Assembly: GCF_000424685.1 (NCBI RefSeq)
Contig: NZ_KE384224.1
Location: forward strand, 62,001-126,000
DNA: 64,000 nucleotides
Direction of reading: 5' to 3'
Origin: Methylococcus capsulatus str. Texas = ATCC 19069
Lineage (GTDB): Bacteria > Pseudomonadota > Gammaproteobacteria > Methylococcales > Methylococcaceae
Shown here: positions 47,107-58,865 of the stretch, one piece after another
Position numbering within the stretch: the first letter of the stretch is position 1
Layout of the letters: every line of letters begins with the position of its first letter
Program-made: the position numbers and the translations under genes
The notes under the pieces: model-generated
Seen by the model: only the letters and a program-made list of their open reading frames with translations
Database searches by the model: none
What the model was told of the DNA's origin: nothing

Positions 47107-47643
47107 ATGGGGAAGATAGGGATCTTTTTCGGCTCCGATACCGGCAATACCCGCCGCGTCGCCAAGCAGCTTGCCAAGAAACTGGGTGAGGACGCGGATG
47201 CTCCGGTCGACGTCAAAAAGGCCGACATCGACGATGTGCTCAAATACGATGCACTGATTCTGGGTACACCGACCCTGGGGGATGGGGAACTGCCGGGCCT
47301 GGATTCCGGTGCTTCGGAGGAGAGCTGGCTCGAGTTCCTGCCGAAGTTCAAGGGCAAGGACATGTCGGGGAAAACCGTGGCGCTGTTCGGTCTGGGCGAT
47401 CAGCAGGGGTATGGCCATGAATTCGTCGACGCCCTGCGCGAAATCTACGATCAGGTGGTCGAGTGCGGGGCGCGGGTGGTCGGCGCATGGCCTACGGACA
47501 CCTATGAGTTCGAAAAGTCCAAGGCGGTGGTGGACGGCAAGTTCGTCGGCCTGGTGATCGACCACGAAAACCAGAGCGAAATGACGGACGAACGCCTCGA
47601 CGAATGGCTGGAGATCGTCAGGCCGGCCCTCGTCGGCGCCTGA
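47107..47643 (+). CDS. Long-chain flavodoxin
   Basis: The 178-residue protein is a long-chain flavodoxin (FldA/NifF type), a cytosolic FMN electron carrier. It has the phosphate loop GSDTGNT (residues 9-15), an FMN-binding tryptophan region near TPTLGDGELPGLDSG, the aromatic stacking segment FGLGDQQGYGHEF and the YEFEKSKAV insertion of the long-chain class. A good ribosome binding site (GAGGAA) precedes the ATG. A nitrogen-fixation or methane-oxidation role is possible in this organism but is not shown by the context. Confidence 0.94.
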   Translation: MGKIGIFFGSDTGNTRRVAKQLAKKLGEDADAPVDVKKADIDDVLKYDALILGTPTLGDGELPGLDSGASEESWLEFLPKFKGKDMSGKTVALFGLGDQQGYGHEFVDALREIYDQVVECGARVVGAWPTDTYEFEKSKAVVDGKFVGLVIDHENQSEMTDERLDEWLEIVRPALVGA

Positions 47644-47677
47644 TGACACCGGGTTGCGCCGGCTCGCAACGCTGCAG

Positions 47678-47704
47678 GGAAGCTCCGAGTCGATCGGGGC
47701 TTCC
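47678..47704 (+). terminator. Hairpin after flavodoxin, possible terminator
   Basis: A 10-bp stem GGAAGCTCCG/CGGGGCTTCC with one T-G wobble (47678-47687 with 47695-47704) and a 7-base loop lies 34 bases after the stop. No strong T run follows, so its efficiency is doubtful. Confidence 0.4.
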
Positions 47705-47921
47705 TCGGATTTCCGCCGGTCGACCCCTATGAGCCCGGCGTGTTCCGGAGGCTGAAAGGCCGAGGTTCGTGAGATCGACGAGCATCCGCTTCATCCGGTC
47801 GATTTTGAGCGAGGTTCGGCTTCGATCCAGGCGGTGAACTGCTTTATCATCTCGAGTTCCGGTGTGCGCCGCGTCTCCAGACGAAGGAGGCCGGGCGACC
47901 GTCGAATTTTCGAGGGAAATG

Positions 47922-48416
47922 ATGCCGACAATATCGACCAGCGTCTGCGTGAATTATACGCAGGACCAGATGTACGAGCTCGTCAACGACGTGGCCGACT
48001 ATCCGAAATATCTGCCGCTCTGCCGCGATGTCAGAGTGCTGTCCGCGGCGGATCGCCATATCAAGGCGACCATCACCCTGGCCAAGGGTGCCGTGAGGCT
48101 GAATTTCACCACGGCCAATACCATGGAGCCGGGCCGGCATATCCATATGAAGCTGGTGGACGGGCCGTTCAAGTATCTGCGCGGGAACTGGCGTTTCGAC
48201 GCCAATCCTCACGGCGGCTGCGACGTTTCGTTCCGGGTGGACTTCGAATTCGCGAATCCCCTCCTGCAGATGGCTCTGGGCGGGATTTTCAGGGAGGTGA
48301 TGGAGTCGCTGGTGGCCGCCTTCTGCAATCAGGCTGCCAAGCGCTACGGCAACACCGGGCCGGCGTTGCCGCCAGGGCAGGCACGGGATGGCGTCGGAAG
48401 GAGCGGGTCTGTCTGA
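47922..48416 (+). CDS. ratA: RatA/COQ10-like START-domain protein
   Basis: The 164-residue protein is a SRPBCC/START-fold member of the RatA-COQ10 group: VCVNYTQDQMYELVNDVADYPKYLPLC at the start and LRGNWRFDANPHGGCDVSFRVDFEF in the middle. Members bind ubiquinone-like lipids, and RatA has been described as blocking 70S ribosome association. The ATG at 47922 is better spaced from GAGGG than the ATG at 47919. The usual neighbour ratB and the divergent smpB are not here. The C-terminal 20 residues extend beyond the fold. Confidence 0.85.
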   Translation: MPTISTSVCVNYTQDQMYELVNDVADYPKYLPLCRDVRVLSAADRHIKATITLAKGAVRLNFTTANTMEPGRHIHMKLVDGPFKYLRGNWRFDANPHGGCDVSFRVDFEFANPLLQMALGGIFREVMESLVAAFCNQAAKRYGNTGPALPPGQARDGVGRSGSV

Positions 48417-48432
48417 GGAAGGGCGGATTCCT

Positions 48433-50757
48433 TCAGACCGGTGGTGGTGGCGGAGCCAATACCTGGCGGCTGCCGTTGGTATCGGCCGGCGTGACCACGC
48501 CGGCACGTTCCATGTCCTCGATCATCCGCGCGGCACGGTTGTAGCCCACCTTGAAGCGGCGCTGCACGGAGGATATGGAAGCCTTGCGGCTTTCCGTCAC
48601 GAACCTTACCGCTTCGTCGTAAAGGGCGTCGCTTTCATCGCTTCCTCCGCCTTCACCGTGCCCCCCGCGGAATCCTGATCCGTCTGCGGAGTCTTCGCTG
48701 AACCGCGTGATGTCCTCGATGTAATCCGGCTCGCCGGTGCTCTTGAGGAACTCCACCACCTTGTGGACGTCGTGGTCGGACACGAAAGCGCCGTGGGCGC
48801 GCTGGGGGAAGCCGGTGCCGGGAGGCAGGTAGAGCATGTCGCCGTTGCCGAGCAGCGTTTCGGCGCCGCCCTGGTCGATGATGGTGCGCGAGTCGATCCG
48901 GGAGGAGACCTGGAACGCGATGCGTGTCGGAATGTTGGCCTTGATGAGGCCGGTGATCACATCCACCGAGGGCCGCTGGGTGGCCAGGATCAGATGCAGC
49001 CCCGCGGCACGCGCCTTCTGCGCCAGCCGGGCGATCAGCTCCTCCACCTTCTTGCCTACGATCATCATCATGTCGGCCAGTTCGTCGATGACGATGACGA
49101 TGCAGGGCAGGGGTTCGAGCAGCGGCGGCTCCTCGTCGCCCAGGGCCAGGTTCGGGTTCCACAACGGATCACGCAAGGGGTTGCCGGCTTCGGCGGCTTC
49201 ACGAACCCGCTGGTTGAAGCCCTCGAGGTTGCGCACACCAACCAGCGACATCAACTTGTAGCGGCGTTCCATCTCGGCGACGCACCAGCGCAACGCATTG
49301 GCGGCCTCCTTCATGTCGGTGACCACCGGCGTCAGCAGATGGGGGATGCCTTCGTAAACTGAAAGTTCCAGCATCTTGGGGTCGATCATGATCAGCCGGA
49401 CGTCAGCAGGCCCGGCCTTGTACAAGAGGCTCAGAATCATCACGTTGATGGCGACCGATTTGCCCGATCCGGTGGTGCCGGCGACCAGGAGATGCGGCAT
49501 CTTGGCCAGGTTGGCCACCACTGGCTGGCCGCTGATGTCCTTGCCCAGCACCAGGGTGAGAGGGGAGTGGGCCTGCTGGTAGGCCTCGGACGCCAGGACC
49601 GAGTGCAGCAGCACGATCTCGCGCTCCCGGTTGGGGATTTCCAATCCCACTACCGACTTGCCCGGAATGACTTCGACCACCCGCACGCTGGTGACCGACA
49701 GAGCCCGCGCCAGGTCTTTCGCCAGGCCGCTGATCCGGCTGACCTTGACGCCGGCCGCTGGCTGCAGCTCGAAACGGGTGATCACGGGGCCGGGATGGAC
49801 CGAGACGACTTCCACGTCCACACCGAAATCCGCCAGGATCGTTTCCACCAGTTCCGACATCTGCTCCAGCACCGACGGAGAATAGGCATGCACCTTGGCC
49901 GAGGTGTCATTGAGCAGGGCCAGCGAGGGCAGGGCTCCGCCAGCCGGCTTGCGGACCGCCGGCTTCCTGGGTTGCAGGAAAGGGATGACCGGAGCGCGCT
50001 GCGCAGGCTGTCCGGCCGATTCGCCGGGAGGGGGCGGTGCCGCCGGCTGCTCCTGTGGTTTGGCCGGCCGAGACGGGGCCGCGCGTGATTTCACTGGAGC
50101 GGGCGTCGCCAGCGCCGGTCCGGGCGTCACCGCGGGCTGCTCTCCGCCCCTGACGGGAACGGTCGTGAGCCGCCGGACCAGCAGCAATACCGCCCGACCG
50201 ATGGCATCCACCAGCTTCAGCCAAGACAGACCGGTGGCCAGGGACACTCCGGCCAGGAAGATGCCGCCGAGCAAGACCGAAGCACCTTTGATGCCGAACG
50301 ATCCGGTCATGAGATCCGCGAGTTCCCGCCCGACGATGCCTCCGGTGGTTTCCGGCAAAGGCAGCGGCACCCGCAGCAGCTGAAGATCGACGATGCCGGA
50401 ACCGGCAGCGATGGCGGCGCCCAGGCCGAGCCAGCGCAGGCTGGAGTCGAGCAGGGAGAACCGGTAGTACGCGCCGCGGCCGCGGTAGATTCGGTACCCA
50501 TAACCGGCCAGGAGCAGTGGCAGCAGAAAGGCAACGATCCCGAACAGGGAAAACGAGAAATCCGACAGCCAGGCCCCCACCGCTCCGGCGCCGTTGGACA
50601 CCGGCCGGCGGCTGCCGATATGGGTCCAGCCGGCATCCTCCAGATCGAACGTCACCAATGCGATGAGGAAGAACGAGGCGAGCGCCAGATAGGCCAGAAA
50701 CGCTCCCTCTCTCAATGTCCGCACCAGCGAAGAGCGCAGATCGTCCACCGGCTTCAT
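48433..50757 (-). CDS. ftsK: DNA translocase FtsK
   Basis: FtsK couples cell division to chromosome dimer resolution: it pumps DNA toward dif and activates XerCD. The 774-residue protein has four N-terminal transmembrane helices (about 20-190), a short proline/alanine-rich linker (200-280), the motor with Walker A GTTGSGKS (427-434) and Walker [14 protein letters not shown], and the C-terminal gamma winged helix (about 705-770, [19 protein letters not shown]) that reads KOPS. The start at 50757 is set by the first TM domain. Divergent from trxB. Confidence 0.96.
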   Translation of the reverse strand: MKPVDDLRSSLVRTLREGAFLAYLALASFFLIALVTFDLEDAGWTHIGSRRPVSNGAGAVGAWLSDFSFSLFGIVAFLLPLLLAGYGYRIYRGRGAYYRFSLLDSSLRWLGLGAAIAAGSGIVDLQLLRVPLPLPETTGGIVGRELADLMTGSFGIKGASVLLGGIFLAGVSLATGLSWLKLVDAIGRAVLLLVRRLTTVPVRGGEQPAVTPGPALATPAPVKSRAAPSRPAKPQEQPAAPPPPGESAGQPAQRAPVIPFLQPRKPAVRKPAGGALPSLALLNDTSAKVHAYSPSVLEQMSELVETILADFGVDVEVVSVHPGPVITRFELQPAAGVKVSRISGLAKDLARALSVTSVRVVEVIPGKSVVGLEIPNREREIVLLHSVLASEAYQQAHSPLTLVLGKDISGQPVVANLAKMPHLLVAGTTGSGKSVAINVMILSLLYKAGPADVRLIMIDPKMLELSVYEGIPHLLTPVVTDMKEAANALRWCVAEMERRYKLMSLVGVRNLEGFNQRVREAAEAGNPLRDPLWNPNLALGDEEPPLLEPLPCIVIVIDELADMMMIVGKKVEELIARLAQKARAAGLHLILATQRPSVDVITGLIKANIPTRIAFQVSSRIDSRTIIDQGGAETLLGNGDMLYLPPGTGFPQRAHGAFVSDHDVHKVVEFLKSTGEPDYIEDITRFSEDSADGSGFRGGHGEGGGSDESDALYDEAVRFVTESRKASISSVQRRFKVGYNRAARMIEDMERAGVVTPADTNGSRQVLAPPPPPV

Positions 50758-50910
50758 TGTTTTGTCCGCTCTCGCCAAAAGGCTCACCAAATCAATCAAA
50801 TATGAAAATCCGCTATTGTTCCAAATGTGCGCGCCGATTCGCAAGGCGCACCGTTCGTGGCGCCGGCGTTCCCGTGTGTGGCCGGTTAGAAATCGCGCGC
50901 GGTCGCGCCG

Positions 50911-50916
50911 TATAAT
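50911..50916 (+). promoter_or_regulatory. -10 element upstream of trxB
   Basis: A perfect TATAAT lies 33 bases before the trxB ATG. No good -35 is seen at the right distance (TTAGAA at 19 bases is the nearest), so the promoter may depend on an activator. Confidence 0.4.
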
Positions 50917-50940
50917 GCCCTCATTTTCATAGCAGGATAA

Positions 50941-51903
<963 letters not shown>

Positions 51904-51943
51904 GTATTCGTGTTTCCCCGGCATCACATTTGAGGGCTCGTGA

Positions 51944-52555
51944 ATGAATATGCCTGTCAGGCATTCAACGGCGGCTTGCCGGTTCGCGCTTTCATGTCTG
52001 GCCATGGGAGGGTTGATCGCATGTGCGCCCCACTACGATTCCAACGCTCCGGCGCTGAGGACGGGCTACACCTGTTGCAAGCTGCATTTCGAGGACGACT
52101 GGATCAGTGACGGCAACTACGGCGAAAACCCGTTCATCGCCGCCGGAACGCCGGTCAAGGTGTACGGATACAGCGGCGACCGCGCCTATGCGGAGGTAGG
52201 CGGCCGCAAGATGCGGCTTGGCCATGACTACGGCCGCAAGGAGGAAACGCTGCAACAGTGGATCGAGAAAATCGTCGTGACGAAGGATCCGAAGATCCCC
52301 CTCGCCGCGTTTCCGCCCGAGGTGCGGGAGGCGATCCGGGCAGGCAAGGTGTCGGAGGGCATGACCAAGGAACAGGTCATTCTGGCGGTTGGTTATCCTC
52401 CCACCAGCGAAACCCCTTCGCTGGACGCCCCGGTGTGGAATTACTGGCTGTCCAGCTTCGATCGGTACCAGCTCATCTGGGACAAACGGGGCAGAATGCG
52501 GGTCTCGGCTGATCCCGGTGTCAAGGCCAGAGTCGTGTACTCACCCGGGAAATGA
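51944..52555 (+). CDS. Putative lipoprotein with BamE/SmpA-like domain
   Basis: The 203-residue protein has a lipoprotein signal with lipobox GLIAC (Cys27) and a two-part mature region. The first part (about 40-95) has paired cysteines ([12 protein letters not shown]) and a small beta domain. The second (about 135-195) resembles the BamE/SmpA fold: [15 protein letters not shown], then [22 protein letters not shown]. Its role is unknown; outer-membrane anchoring is inferred from the lipobox. It lies 40 bases after trxB and 90 bases before mutL. Confidence 0.75.
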   Translation: MNMPVRHSTAACRFALSCLAMGGLIACAPHYDSNAPALRTGYTCCKLHFEDDWISDGNYGENPFIAAGTPVKVYGYSGDRAYAEVGGRKMRLGHDYGRKEETLQQWIEKIVVTKDPKIPLAAFPPEVREAIRAGKVSEGMTKEQVILAVGYPPTSETPSLDAPVWNYWLSSFDRYQLIWDKRGRMRVSADPGVKARVVYSPGK

Positions 52556-52645
52556 TTTCTCCGCAGCGGGTCGGCCGCCGGCCGCGATGATAGAGGAAGT
52601 GCGCCCCCATCCCGTGTTCGCAGGCGTACGGAGAAGACTCGCCGG

Positions 52646-54481
52646 ATGAGCGGCGTCGAACTTCTCTCCGCCCCGCTCCGCATGCGCATCCGCCGACTTC
52701 CTCCCCAGCTGATCAACCAGATCGCCGCCGGCGAGGTCATCGAGCGACCGGCTTCCGTGGTGAAAGAGCTGGTCGAGAATGCTTTCGACGCCGGCGCCCG
52801 CCACGTCGAAGTGGACGTCGAGCAGGGAGGAGTCCGGCTGATCCGGATACGCGATGATGGTTGCGGCATCGACCGTGAAGACCTGGGGCTGGCCCTGTCG
52901 CGCCACGCCACCAGCAAGATCGCCTCGCTCGAAGACCTGGAGCGGGTGGCGAGCATGGGTTTTCGCGGCGAGGCCTTGCCCAGCATCAGCGCCGTGGCCC
53001 GGCTGACGCTGACCTCCCGCACCGCAGATGTCCCATGCGGCTGGCAGGTGAGCGCGGACGGCAGTGAAAGCGACTTCGATATCCAGCCTGCCCAGCACGC
53101 TCAGGGCACGACGGTCGAGGTGCGGGATCTGTTCTACAACACGCCCGCCCGCCGCAAGTTCCTGCGGGCGGAAAAAACCGAGTTCGGCCATATCCAGACT
53201 CTGGTACAGCGCATGGCTCTGGCACGGTTCGACGTCGGCTTCAGGCTCCGGCACAACCAGCGCGAAGTGCTCCGGCTGCAGCCGGACGCTGAGGAAGGCG
53301 GCCGGCCCGAGCGGATCGGCGCGCTGTGCGGGCCGGACTTCCTGGAACAGGCGCTGCGGGTGGAGTTCGAGGCATCCGGTCTGCGCCTGCACGGCTGGGT
53401 GGGATTGCCGACTTTCTCGCGCAGCCAGGCCGATTTGCAGTTCTTCTACGTCAACCACCGGCCGATCCGCGACAAACTGGTCGGTCATGCCATCCGTCAA
53501 GCCTACCAGGACGTGCTGTATCATCAGCGCCAGCCGGTATATGTGTTGTACCTCGAGATCGATCCGGCCCTGGTCGACGTCAACGCCCATCCGGCCAAAC
53601 TGGAAGTGCGTTTCCGCGAAGGACGGATGGTGCACGATTTCCTGTTCAGCGCTCTCCACCGCGCCATCGCCGGCCATCGGCCGGGGCGGACGGCAAGCGT
53701 GGTCGCTGCGCCCGCCACGGAAAACCCTGCCCCGCTTGCGGAACAACCGCAGCAGAGCCAGCAGCCTCTGTTCCGCGTGGCGGAGACACCGCAGCGGCCG
53801 TACCTGTCCAGCGGCGACAGCGAGACCCTCGGTGATCTGCGCAGGCTGTATCCGGCTTCCCTGCCGAATCCGACGGAGACCCGGGCGGAGCAGGAGATCC
53901 CGCCGCTGGGTTATGCCTTGGCCCACCTCAAGGGAGTATACATCCTGGCTGAGAACGCGCAGGGGCTGATCCTCGTCGATGGCCATGCCGCTCACGAGCG
54001 GATCACCTACGAGCGCATGAAACGGCAATACCAGGCCGGAGGGATCGCCAGCCAGCCCCTGCTGCTGCCGGTGAGGATCAGGCTGAGCCGCGCCGACGCC
54101 GATCTGGCCGAAGAGTACGGCGAGCATCTGGCGCGGCTGGGGATAGAGCTGCGGCGCACCGGCGAGGGCAGCGTGCTGGTCCGTTCGGTGCCGGCTTTGT
54201 TGGAGGGGAGCGATGTCGAACGCCTGGTGCGGGATACGCTGGCCGATCTGCGCGAACACGGGTCTTCCGGGCGTTTGCAGGAAACCTTGAACACCGTCCT
54301 TGCATCCATGGCTTGCCACGGCTCGGTACGGGCCGGCCGCAAGCTCACCGTGCCGGAGATGAATGCGCTGCTGCGCGAGATGGAGGCCACCGAACGTGCC
54401 GGTCAGTGCAACCACGGCCGGCCGACCTGGGTGCAGCTCGACACTCAGGCGCTGGACCGTCTGTTCCTGCGTGGCCGATGA
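52646..54481 (+). CDS. mutL: DNA mismatch repair protein MutL
   Basis: The 611-residue protein has the GHKL ATPase domain ([30 protein letters not shown]) and the MutL C-terminal domain. That domain carries the endonuclease metal-binding motif of MutH-independent MutL proteins in the form [12 protein letters not shown] (residues 445-456), where the usual consensus is DQHA-x2-E-x4-E, together with the later ACHGSVRAG and CNHGRPT segments. The start at 52646 has a GGAGAAG ribosome binding site; ATG 52682 gives the minimal family start and is an alternative. The stop overlaps miaA (ATGA). Confidence 0.95.
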   Translation: MSGVELLSAPLRMRIRRLPPQLINQIAAGEVIERPASVVKELVENAFDAGARHVEVDVEQGGVRLIRIRDDGCGIDREDLGLALSRHATSKIASLEDLERVASMGFRGEALPSISAVARLTLTSRTADVPCGWQVSADGSESDFDIQPAQHAQGTTVEVRDLFYNTPARRKFLRAEKTEFGHIQTLVQRMALARFDVGFRLRHNQREVLRLQPDAEEGGRPERIGALCGPDFLEQALRVEFEASGLRLHGWVGLPTFSRSQADLQFFYVNHRPIRDKLVGHAIRQAYQDVLYHQRQPVYVLYLEIDPALVDVNAHPAKLEVRFREGRMVHDFLFSALHRAIAGHRPGRTASVVAAPATENPAPLAEQPQQSQQPLFRVAETPQRPYLSSGDSETLGDLRRLYPASLPNPTETRAEQEIPPLGYALAHLKGVYILAENAQGLILVDGHAAHERITYERMKRQYQAGGIASQPLLLPVRIRLSRADADLAEEYGEHLARLGIELRRTGEGSVLVRSVPALLEGSDVERLVRDTLADLREHGSSGRLQETLNTVLASMACHGSVRAGRKLTVPEMNALLREMEATERAGQCNHGRPTWVQLDTQALDRLFLRGR

Positions 54482-55416
54482 CCGCAGCCGAATTGCCGCC
54501 GGTCGTGGTGCTGATGGGGCCCACCGCCTCGGGCAAATCGCAGCTGGCGATCGAGCTCGCCAATGCCCTCGATGGTGAGATCGTCAGCGTCGATTCCTCC
54601 TTGGTCTACCGGGGCATGGACATCGGCACTGCCAAGCCCACTCCCACCGAGCGCGCGGCTGTGCCGCACCACCTGATCGATGTTCTCGACCCGAGCGAGG
54701 TCTTCTCGACCGGCCGATTCCGCGATGAGGCCTTGGCCCTGATTGCCGACATCACCGCCCGCGGCCGTCTGCCGGTACTGGCGGGGGGCACGATGTTGTA
54801 CTTCAACGCCCTATTGCGGGGCCTGGCGGAGCTGCCTTCGGCCGATCCGGATCTCCGTCGGGAGATCGAGACGCGGGCGGCACGCGACGGCTGGCACGCG
54901 CTCCATGCGGAACTGGCCCGGATCGACCCGCCCGCCGCCGCCCGCATCCATCCCAACGATCCCCAGCGCCTGCAACGCGCCCTGGAAGTGTTCTACCTCA
55001 CCGGTCGGACGCTGTCCGATTTGTGCGAAGGCAGCCGGTCCCCCGAGCTGCCGTTCCGGCCCTTGCGCATCGTACTGGCGCCTGCGAGCCGGGCCGTGCT
55101 GGCGGAGCGTATCGCCGAGCGGTTCAGGCGGATGTTGGAGGAGGGTTTTCTGGAAGAAGTCGAGGCCCTCTATCGGCGCGGCGACCTGAACGAAACCCTG
55201 CCCTCCATCCGTGCCGTGGGTTACCGCCAGGCCTGGGGCTATCTCCAGGGCGACTACGGCTTCGATACTTTCGTGGAGCGCGCCATCATCGCCACCCGCC
55301 AGTTCGCCAAGCGGCAGTGCACCTGGCTGAGGAAGGAGACCGAGGCGACCTGGCTGGAAACCGGAACCCCCGGATTGAGTGAGAGAGCGGCGAAGGAGGT
55401 GAGGGCACGGCTATAG
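54478..55416 (+). CDS. miaA: tRNA dimethylallyltransferase
   Basis: MiaA transfers a dimethylallyl group to N6 of A37 in tRNAs that read UNN codons. The 312-residue protein has the P-loop GPTASGKS (14-21), the [16 protein letters not shown] catalytic segment and the GYRQAWGY region near the C-terminus. Translation is coupled to mutL by the ATGA overlap. hfq, which follows miaA in many gammaproteobacteria, is not downstream. Confidence 0.96.
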   Translation: MTAAELPPVVVLMGPTASGKSQLAIELANALDGEIVSVDSSLVYRGMDIGTAKPTPTERAAVPHHLIDVLDPSEVFSTGRFRDEALALIADITARGRLPVLAGGTMLYFNALLRGLAELPSADPDLRREIETRAARDGWHALHAELARIDPPAAARIHPNDPQRLQRALEVFYLTGRTLSDLCEGSRSPELPFRPLRIVLAPASRAVLAERIAERFRRMLEEGFLEEVEALYRRGDLNETLPSIRAVGYRQAWGYLQGDYGFDTFVERAIIATRQFAKRQCTWLRKETEATWLETGTPGLSERAAKEVRARL

Positions 55417-55617
55417 CGTCTGGGGGTGTGGCCGTGATCACGACGGACCGCCTTTAAGATCGCACGATCTTCGGGCATCGGACTGTCTGTCACGACGATG
55501 TGTCGTCGAAAGAACGATCATCGCGGTGGGCGCAAGTGCGGTTGTCTGGCGTCTGCCTGCGGCCTGGTCGTGGGAAACCTCGGCACAACCGGGTCGAATC
55601 GGTCAAACCTTGAGATA

Positions 55618-56457
55618 TCACCGGCCATTCAATACCGCCCTGCAGACGCGGGGCAGGGCGGGCGAGGGGGCCGGCCCGTGATGGTTGTCGGGCAGTGGCC
55701 GGAGGGGCGGGAGGGACAGCCACCAGTCCAACGAAGCGTCACAGCCGTCGCCGGGTTCGAGCGGTTTTTGCGGTACACAGTCGGGACTGTCGGCGGGACA
55801 GGCGAGACGCATGTGGAAGTGGTCGTCGTGGCGGTGCCAGGGACGGATTTTCCGCAGCCAGGAGCGGTCTCCCCGTACCGAGCGGCAGAGTTCCTGTTTG
55901 ATGTGGGCGTTGACGAAGATCCGGTCGACGTGCGGGTCGCGGGCGGCGGTTTCCAGTACCCGGGCATGGCGGATGTCCCACAGCATGTGGTTGAGCCGGG
56001 TCTGGTCCGGAGTCAGCAACGACGGCGCGGGAATGTTGCTGCGTAGGCCGTCGGCGTTGCGGATCAGATTCGGGTCGAGCGCGAACCAGACATCTGCGTC
56101 GATGCCGGTCTGGTGGCTGCGGTGGCCGAACCGCATCGGTCCGCCCCGGGGCTGGGACAAATCGCCGACATGGAGTTCGCCCCAATGCCCTTGCGCGGTC
56201 GCGTGTCCCAGGTCGATGATGCTGCGGATCAGGTCCGGATGGCCGTAGTTGCGGTTGCGTTCGAGGTGCATGACCTTGTAGCCCTCACCTTCGGGGGGGA
56301 GGCGGACGCCGCCGGCCAGGCATCCCGCCCCCGTTTCGCCGATGGCTTCGGGTGTCGCTGCGGTGGGGGAGGAGACGTCTCCCCAGTCGCGGCTCGCTGC
56401 GGCATGGCTGACGAAGGCGGACAGTACGACGAACAGGGCCAGGCGGTTCGATGGCAT
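55618..56457 (-). CDS. mepA: Penicillin-insensitive murein endopeptidase
   Basis: MepA is a periplasmic LAS-type metallopeptidase that cuts D-Ala-meso-DAP cross-links. The 279-residue protein has a signal peptide (about 1-22) and zinc ligands in FGHRSHQTGIDADV (His and Asp) and in HRHDDHFHMRL. The GELHVGDLSQPRGG and NAHIKQELCR segments are family marks. The length matches E. coli MepA. It ends a minus-strand set of three genes, seven bases after the coiled-coil protein gene. Confidence 0.94.
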   Translation of the reverse strand: MPSNRLALFVVLSAFVSHAAASRDWGDVSSPTAATPEAIGETGAGCLAGGVRLPPEGEGYKVMHLERNRNYGHPDLIRSIIDLGHATAQGHWGELHVGDLSQPRGGPMRFGHRSHQTGIDADVWFALDPNLIRNADGLRSNIPAPSLLTPDQTRLNHMLWDIRHARVLETAARDPHVDRIFVNAHIKQELCRSVRGDRSWLRKIRPWHRHDDHFHMRLACPADSPDCVPQKPLEPGDGCDASLDWWLSLPPLRPLPDNHHGPAPSPALPRVCRAVLNGR

Positions 56458-56464
56458 CGGTGTT

Positions 56465-57541
56465 TCACGTTTCCGGCAGTTCGGGGGGAAGACCGGGCGG
56501 TTCCGGATCGTCGAATTCGGCGTCTTGACCGAGCTGGAACCGGCGCGATGCGTTGATGATCCAGCCTTTGGCCTTGGCGAGCTTGATGTCCCTGACTTCT
56601 TCCTCCAGCAGCAGGCGCTGGCGCTCCAGGGCGAGCAGCTCGATTTCCCGGCGCAGGCGGGCGTCGGCGTCTTCCATGGCTTCGGCCCGCCGGGCCTTGG
56701 ACTGCAATTCTGCTTCGATTTCCATTTCCCGCAGTCTTTGCTCGTGGCGTACCTGTTCTTCCTTCTGACGTGCCTCTGCGGCCCGCCGTTCCGCCTGCAG
56801 CGTCTCCTCCGCGGCGAGTTCGGCCTTCAGACGCTCGGCTTCGAGGGCATACTTCGCCTTCCGCAGCTCGGTTTCCCGCTGTTCCAGCAGCAGTCTGGCA
56901 CGTTCGCGCTCCATCCGGACCGCCTCTTCCTCGGCTTCCAGCTCCAGCCGCCGCCGTTCTGCTTCGGCGGCGATGTGGTGCTGGCGCTGCAGCAAGGCCT
57001 GATACAACGGTCGATACGGCGACCACGGCGGCAGATTTTCGAGTTCGGCTTCATCCAGAGCCTGGAATTCCGGGGAAAGGACGCAGCGGGTCCGGCAGCG
57101 TATGCCCTGCCCCGCCAGTGTCTCGTTGATCAGGGTTTCGACGCGCCGTTCGATCCCGGCATATCCCTCCCCCAGCCAGAATGGGTCTTCCAGCACCCGC
57201 AGCTCTTCCAGGACCATGTCGAGCAGGACCCGCTGGTGATGCAGTTTGATGGTGTGGGAAAGCTGGTCCAGGCTGTCGGGATGGCTGCGGGCATAGTCCA
57301 GGGTCGGCTGGAATCTGACCGAAAGGTCGACACTGATGCGCACCGCCTCACCCAGCCTCAGGTCCGGTACCGGGAGGCTCCAGTCCTCGATGGTCAGTTC
57401 GGTGAGGCGGTGATAGAAGCGCGGAGTGAACTCCCGCGGCTTGAGGAACAGCTTGCGGAACGGGCCGAGCCGGGCGGTGACGAGGTAATGGTCGCCGACG
57501 AAGCCGGGGTCCCAGCGCTCGGCGTCAGACTCTCCGCTCAT
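56465..57541 (-). CDS. Coiled-coil protein with N-terminal SPFH/band-7-like domain
   Basis: The 358-residue protein is cytosolic by sequence (no signal or TM segment). Residues about 15-165 have the pattern of an SPFH/band-7 domain: VRISVDLSVRFQPTLDY, then a helical stretch, then ETLAGQGIRCRTRCVLSPEF. Residues about 185-330 are a continuous charged coiled coil rich in Glu, Arg and Leu. It overlaps the end of the upstream membrane-protein gene by 17 bases, so they are co-translated. SPFH assembly into large rings or cages is known for the family; its role here is unknown. The SPFH call is tentative. Confidence 0.6.
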   Translation of the reverse strand: MSGESDAERWDPGFVGDHYLVTARLGPFRKLFLKPREFTPRFYHRLTELTIEDWSLPVPDLRLGEAVRISVDLSVRFQPTLDYARSHPDSLDQLSHTIKLHHQRVLLDMVLEELRVLEDPFWLGEGYAGIERRVETLINETLAGQGIRCRTRCVLSPEFQALDEAELENLPPWSPYRPLYQALLQRQHHIAAEAERRRLELEAEEEAVRMERERARLLLEQRETELRKAKYALEAERLKAELAAEETLQAERRAAEARQKEEQVRHEQRLREMEIEAELQSKARRAEAMEDADARLRREIELLALERQRLLLEEEVRDIKLAKAKGWIINASRRFQLGQDAEFDDPEPPGLPPELPET

Positions 57542-58790
57542 GGGCCTTTCTCTCGACGAACTGCCGTACGTTGCCATCGTGGAAAGCCGAGCCAGCCTGC
57601 GGCAGCTCCTTTCTCATACATTCGGCCACGATGGGGTAGAGGTTGGGTGCGAATTCCACGCTGCGCTCACTCACCTTTCTCAGGAACCCGCGGTTGAGCA
57701 GAAAGGCGACGGCGAACATGCGGTTCCAGTCGGGATAGCGTTTCGCCCGCTCGAGCTCGGATTTCTCGAAGACGAATTCCAGCTCGTCGTTGTCGTTGAT
57801 GGCGAACTGCGAGAACTCGCGCAGTCCATGGAAGGCCAGCACTTTCTCCTCCTCGGTCAACGGGCCGGGCGCACTGAATTCCAGCCGGTAGGACAGCACG
57901 AGTGTGAAGAAATCCACCATGGCGGCGCAGGCGAGCGCGAACAGGGAAAGGTCTTCCCACATGGCGAAGGAGGGGGTGATGCCCCGGACGAATTCGGCAT
58001 GGCTGCCCCAGGGGGGGGCGAGAACCGGAGTGGCGCCGTGGACCGATGCGAGATTGTCCGCCTTCGACTGGACCTGCCGTACTTGTTCCATGAGTTCGGC
58101 GTAAAGCGCCGGATTCTTGAGATCGGAAGAAAATTTCTGCATCGTGTCCCGTGCGGCCGTGATGCGCTGGTCGAGCTCGCCGAAGCTCGTCTCCATCTGG
58201 CGCAGCCGGTTTTCCTCGGCGCGCTGGAGTTCGTTGTAGTGGCTCCACATCGGTCCCTTGCCCACCCGTTTCCGGCTTTCATCGCGTATGCCCTGCAAGG
58301 TGCCGAGATAGGCCTGAGTGGCCTCCTTGGCCGCCGCTTCGGCCCGTTTCTGCTGGTGCGCCATCAGCGCGCTTTTCAGTTTGTTGACTCGGTCCAGATA
58401 GTCGTTCAGGTTCTGATCCAGCGCACGGTAGCGGGCCAGCAAGGTATTGTCCTGCTGCGAAAGTTCGTAGAACTTGAAATAGGAGAACGACACCGAGACC
58501 AGCAGGGCGACCGCCAGCGTCACGCCGACGGTGAGGAAGCGCACCCGATTGGCGCGCCAGTGGCAGCCCGCCAGTTCCAGGGAGCAGATCACGATGACCG
58601 ACTGCACCGCGACGGTGATGATCAGCGCGATCCAGTCCGTGATGAAGTAGGACAGGCCATAATATGTCGTATAGCCGGAAGCGAGGCTGAGCAGCAGTAC
58701 CAGCGGAATGGACCAGATACGCAGGAGCCCCACGAAGGTGCTCTGCACCGAGTTCAATGTCTGTCCGATGCGCCAGACCGATGTGTTCAT
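57525..58790 (-). CDS. Polytopic membrane protein with large coiled-coil loop
   Basis: The 421-residue protein has three N-terminal transmembrane helices (about 22-40, 47-72, 85-104), a long loop with predicted coiled coil (about 105-250), a fourth helix (about 281-301) and a C-terminal soluble domain of about 120 residues. Loop topology suggests a periplasmic coiled coil and a cytosolic C-terminus. I do not recognise a family. It overlaps the SPFH-like gene by 17 bases and diverges from the HerA gene pair with a 75-base spacer. The start at 58790 is the first ATG consistent with the membrane segment. Confidence 0.75.
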   Translation of the reverse strand: MNTSVWRIGQTLNSVQSTFVGLLRIWSIPLVLLLSLASGYTTYYGLSYFITDWIALIITVAVQSVIVICSLELAGCHWRANRVRFLTVGVTLAVALLVSVSFSYFKFYELSQQDNTLLARYRALDQNLNDYLDRVNKLKSALMAHQQKRAEAAAKEATQAYLGTLQGIRDESRKRVGKGPMWSHYNELQRAEENRLRQMETSFGELDQRITAARDTMQKFSSDLKNPALYAELMEQVRQVQSKADNLASVHGATPVLAPPWGSHAEFVRGITPSFAMWEDLSLFALACAAMVDFFTLVLSYRLEFSAPGPLTEEEKVLAFHGLREFSQFAINDNDELEFVFEKSELERAKRYPDWNRMFAVAFLLNRGFLRKVSERSVEFAPNLYPIVAECMRKELPQAGSAFHDGNVRQFVERKAHERRV

Positions 58791-58865
58791 GTCGTCCTCG
58801 TCCGGGCAGAATGGGAACCTTGGCGGCCGGTCATCGATCGAATCTGTGGGCGAAAGAGGAATGTC

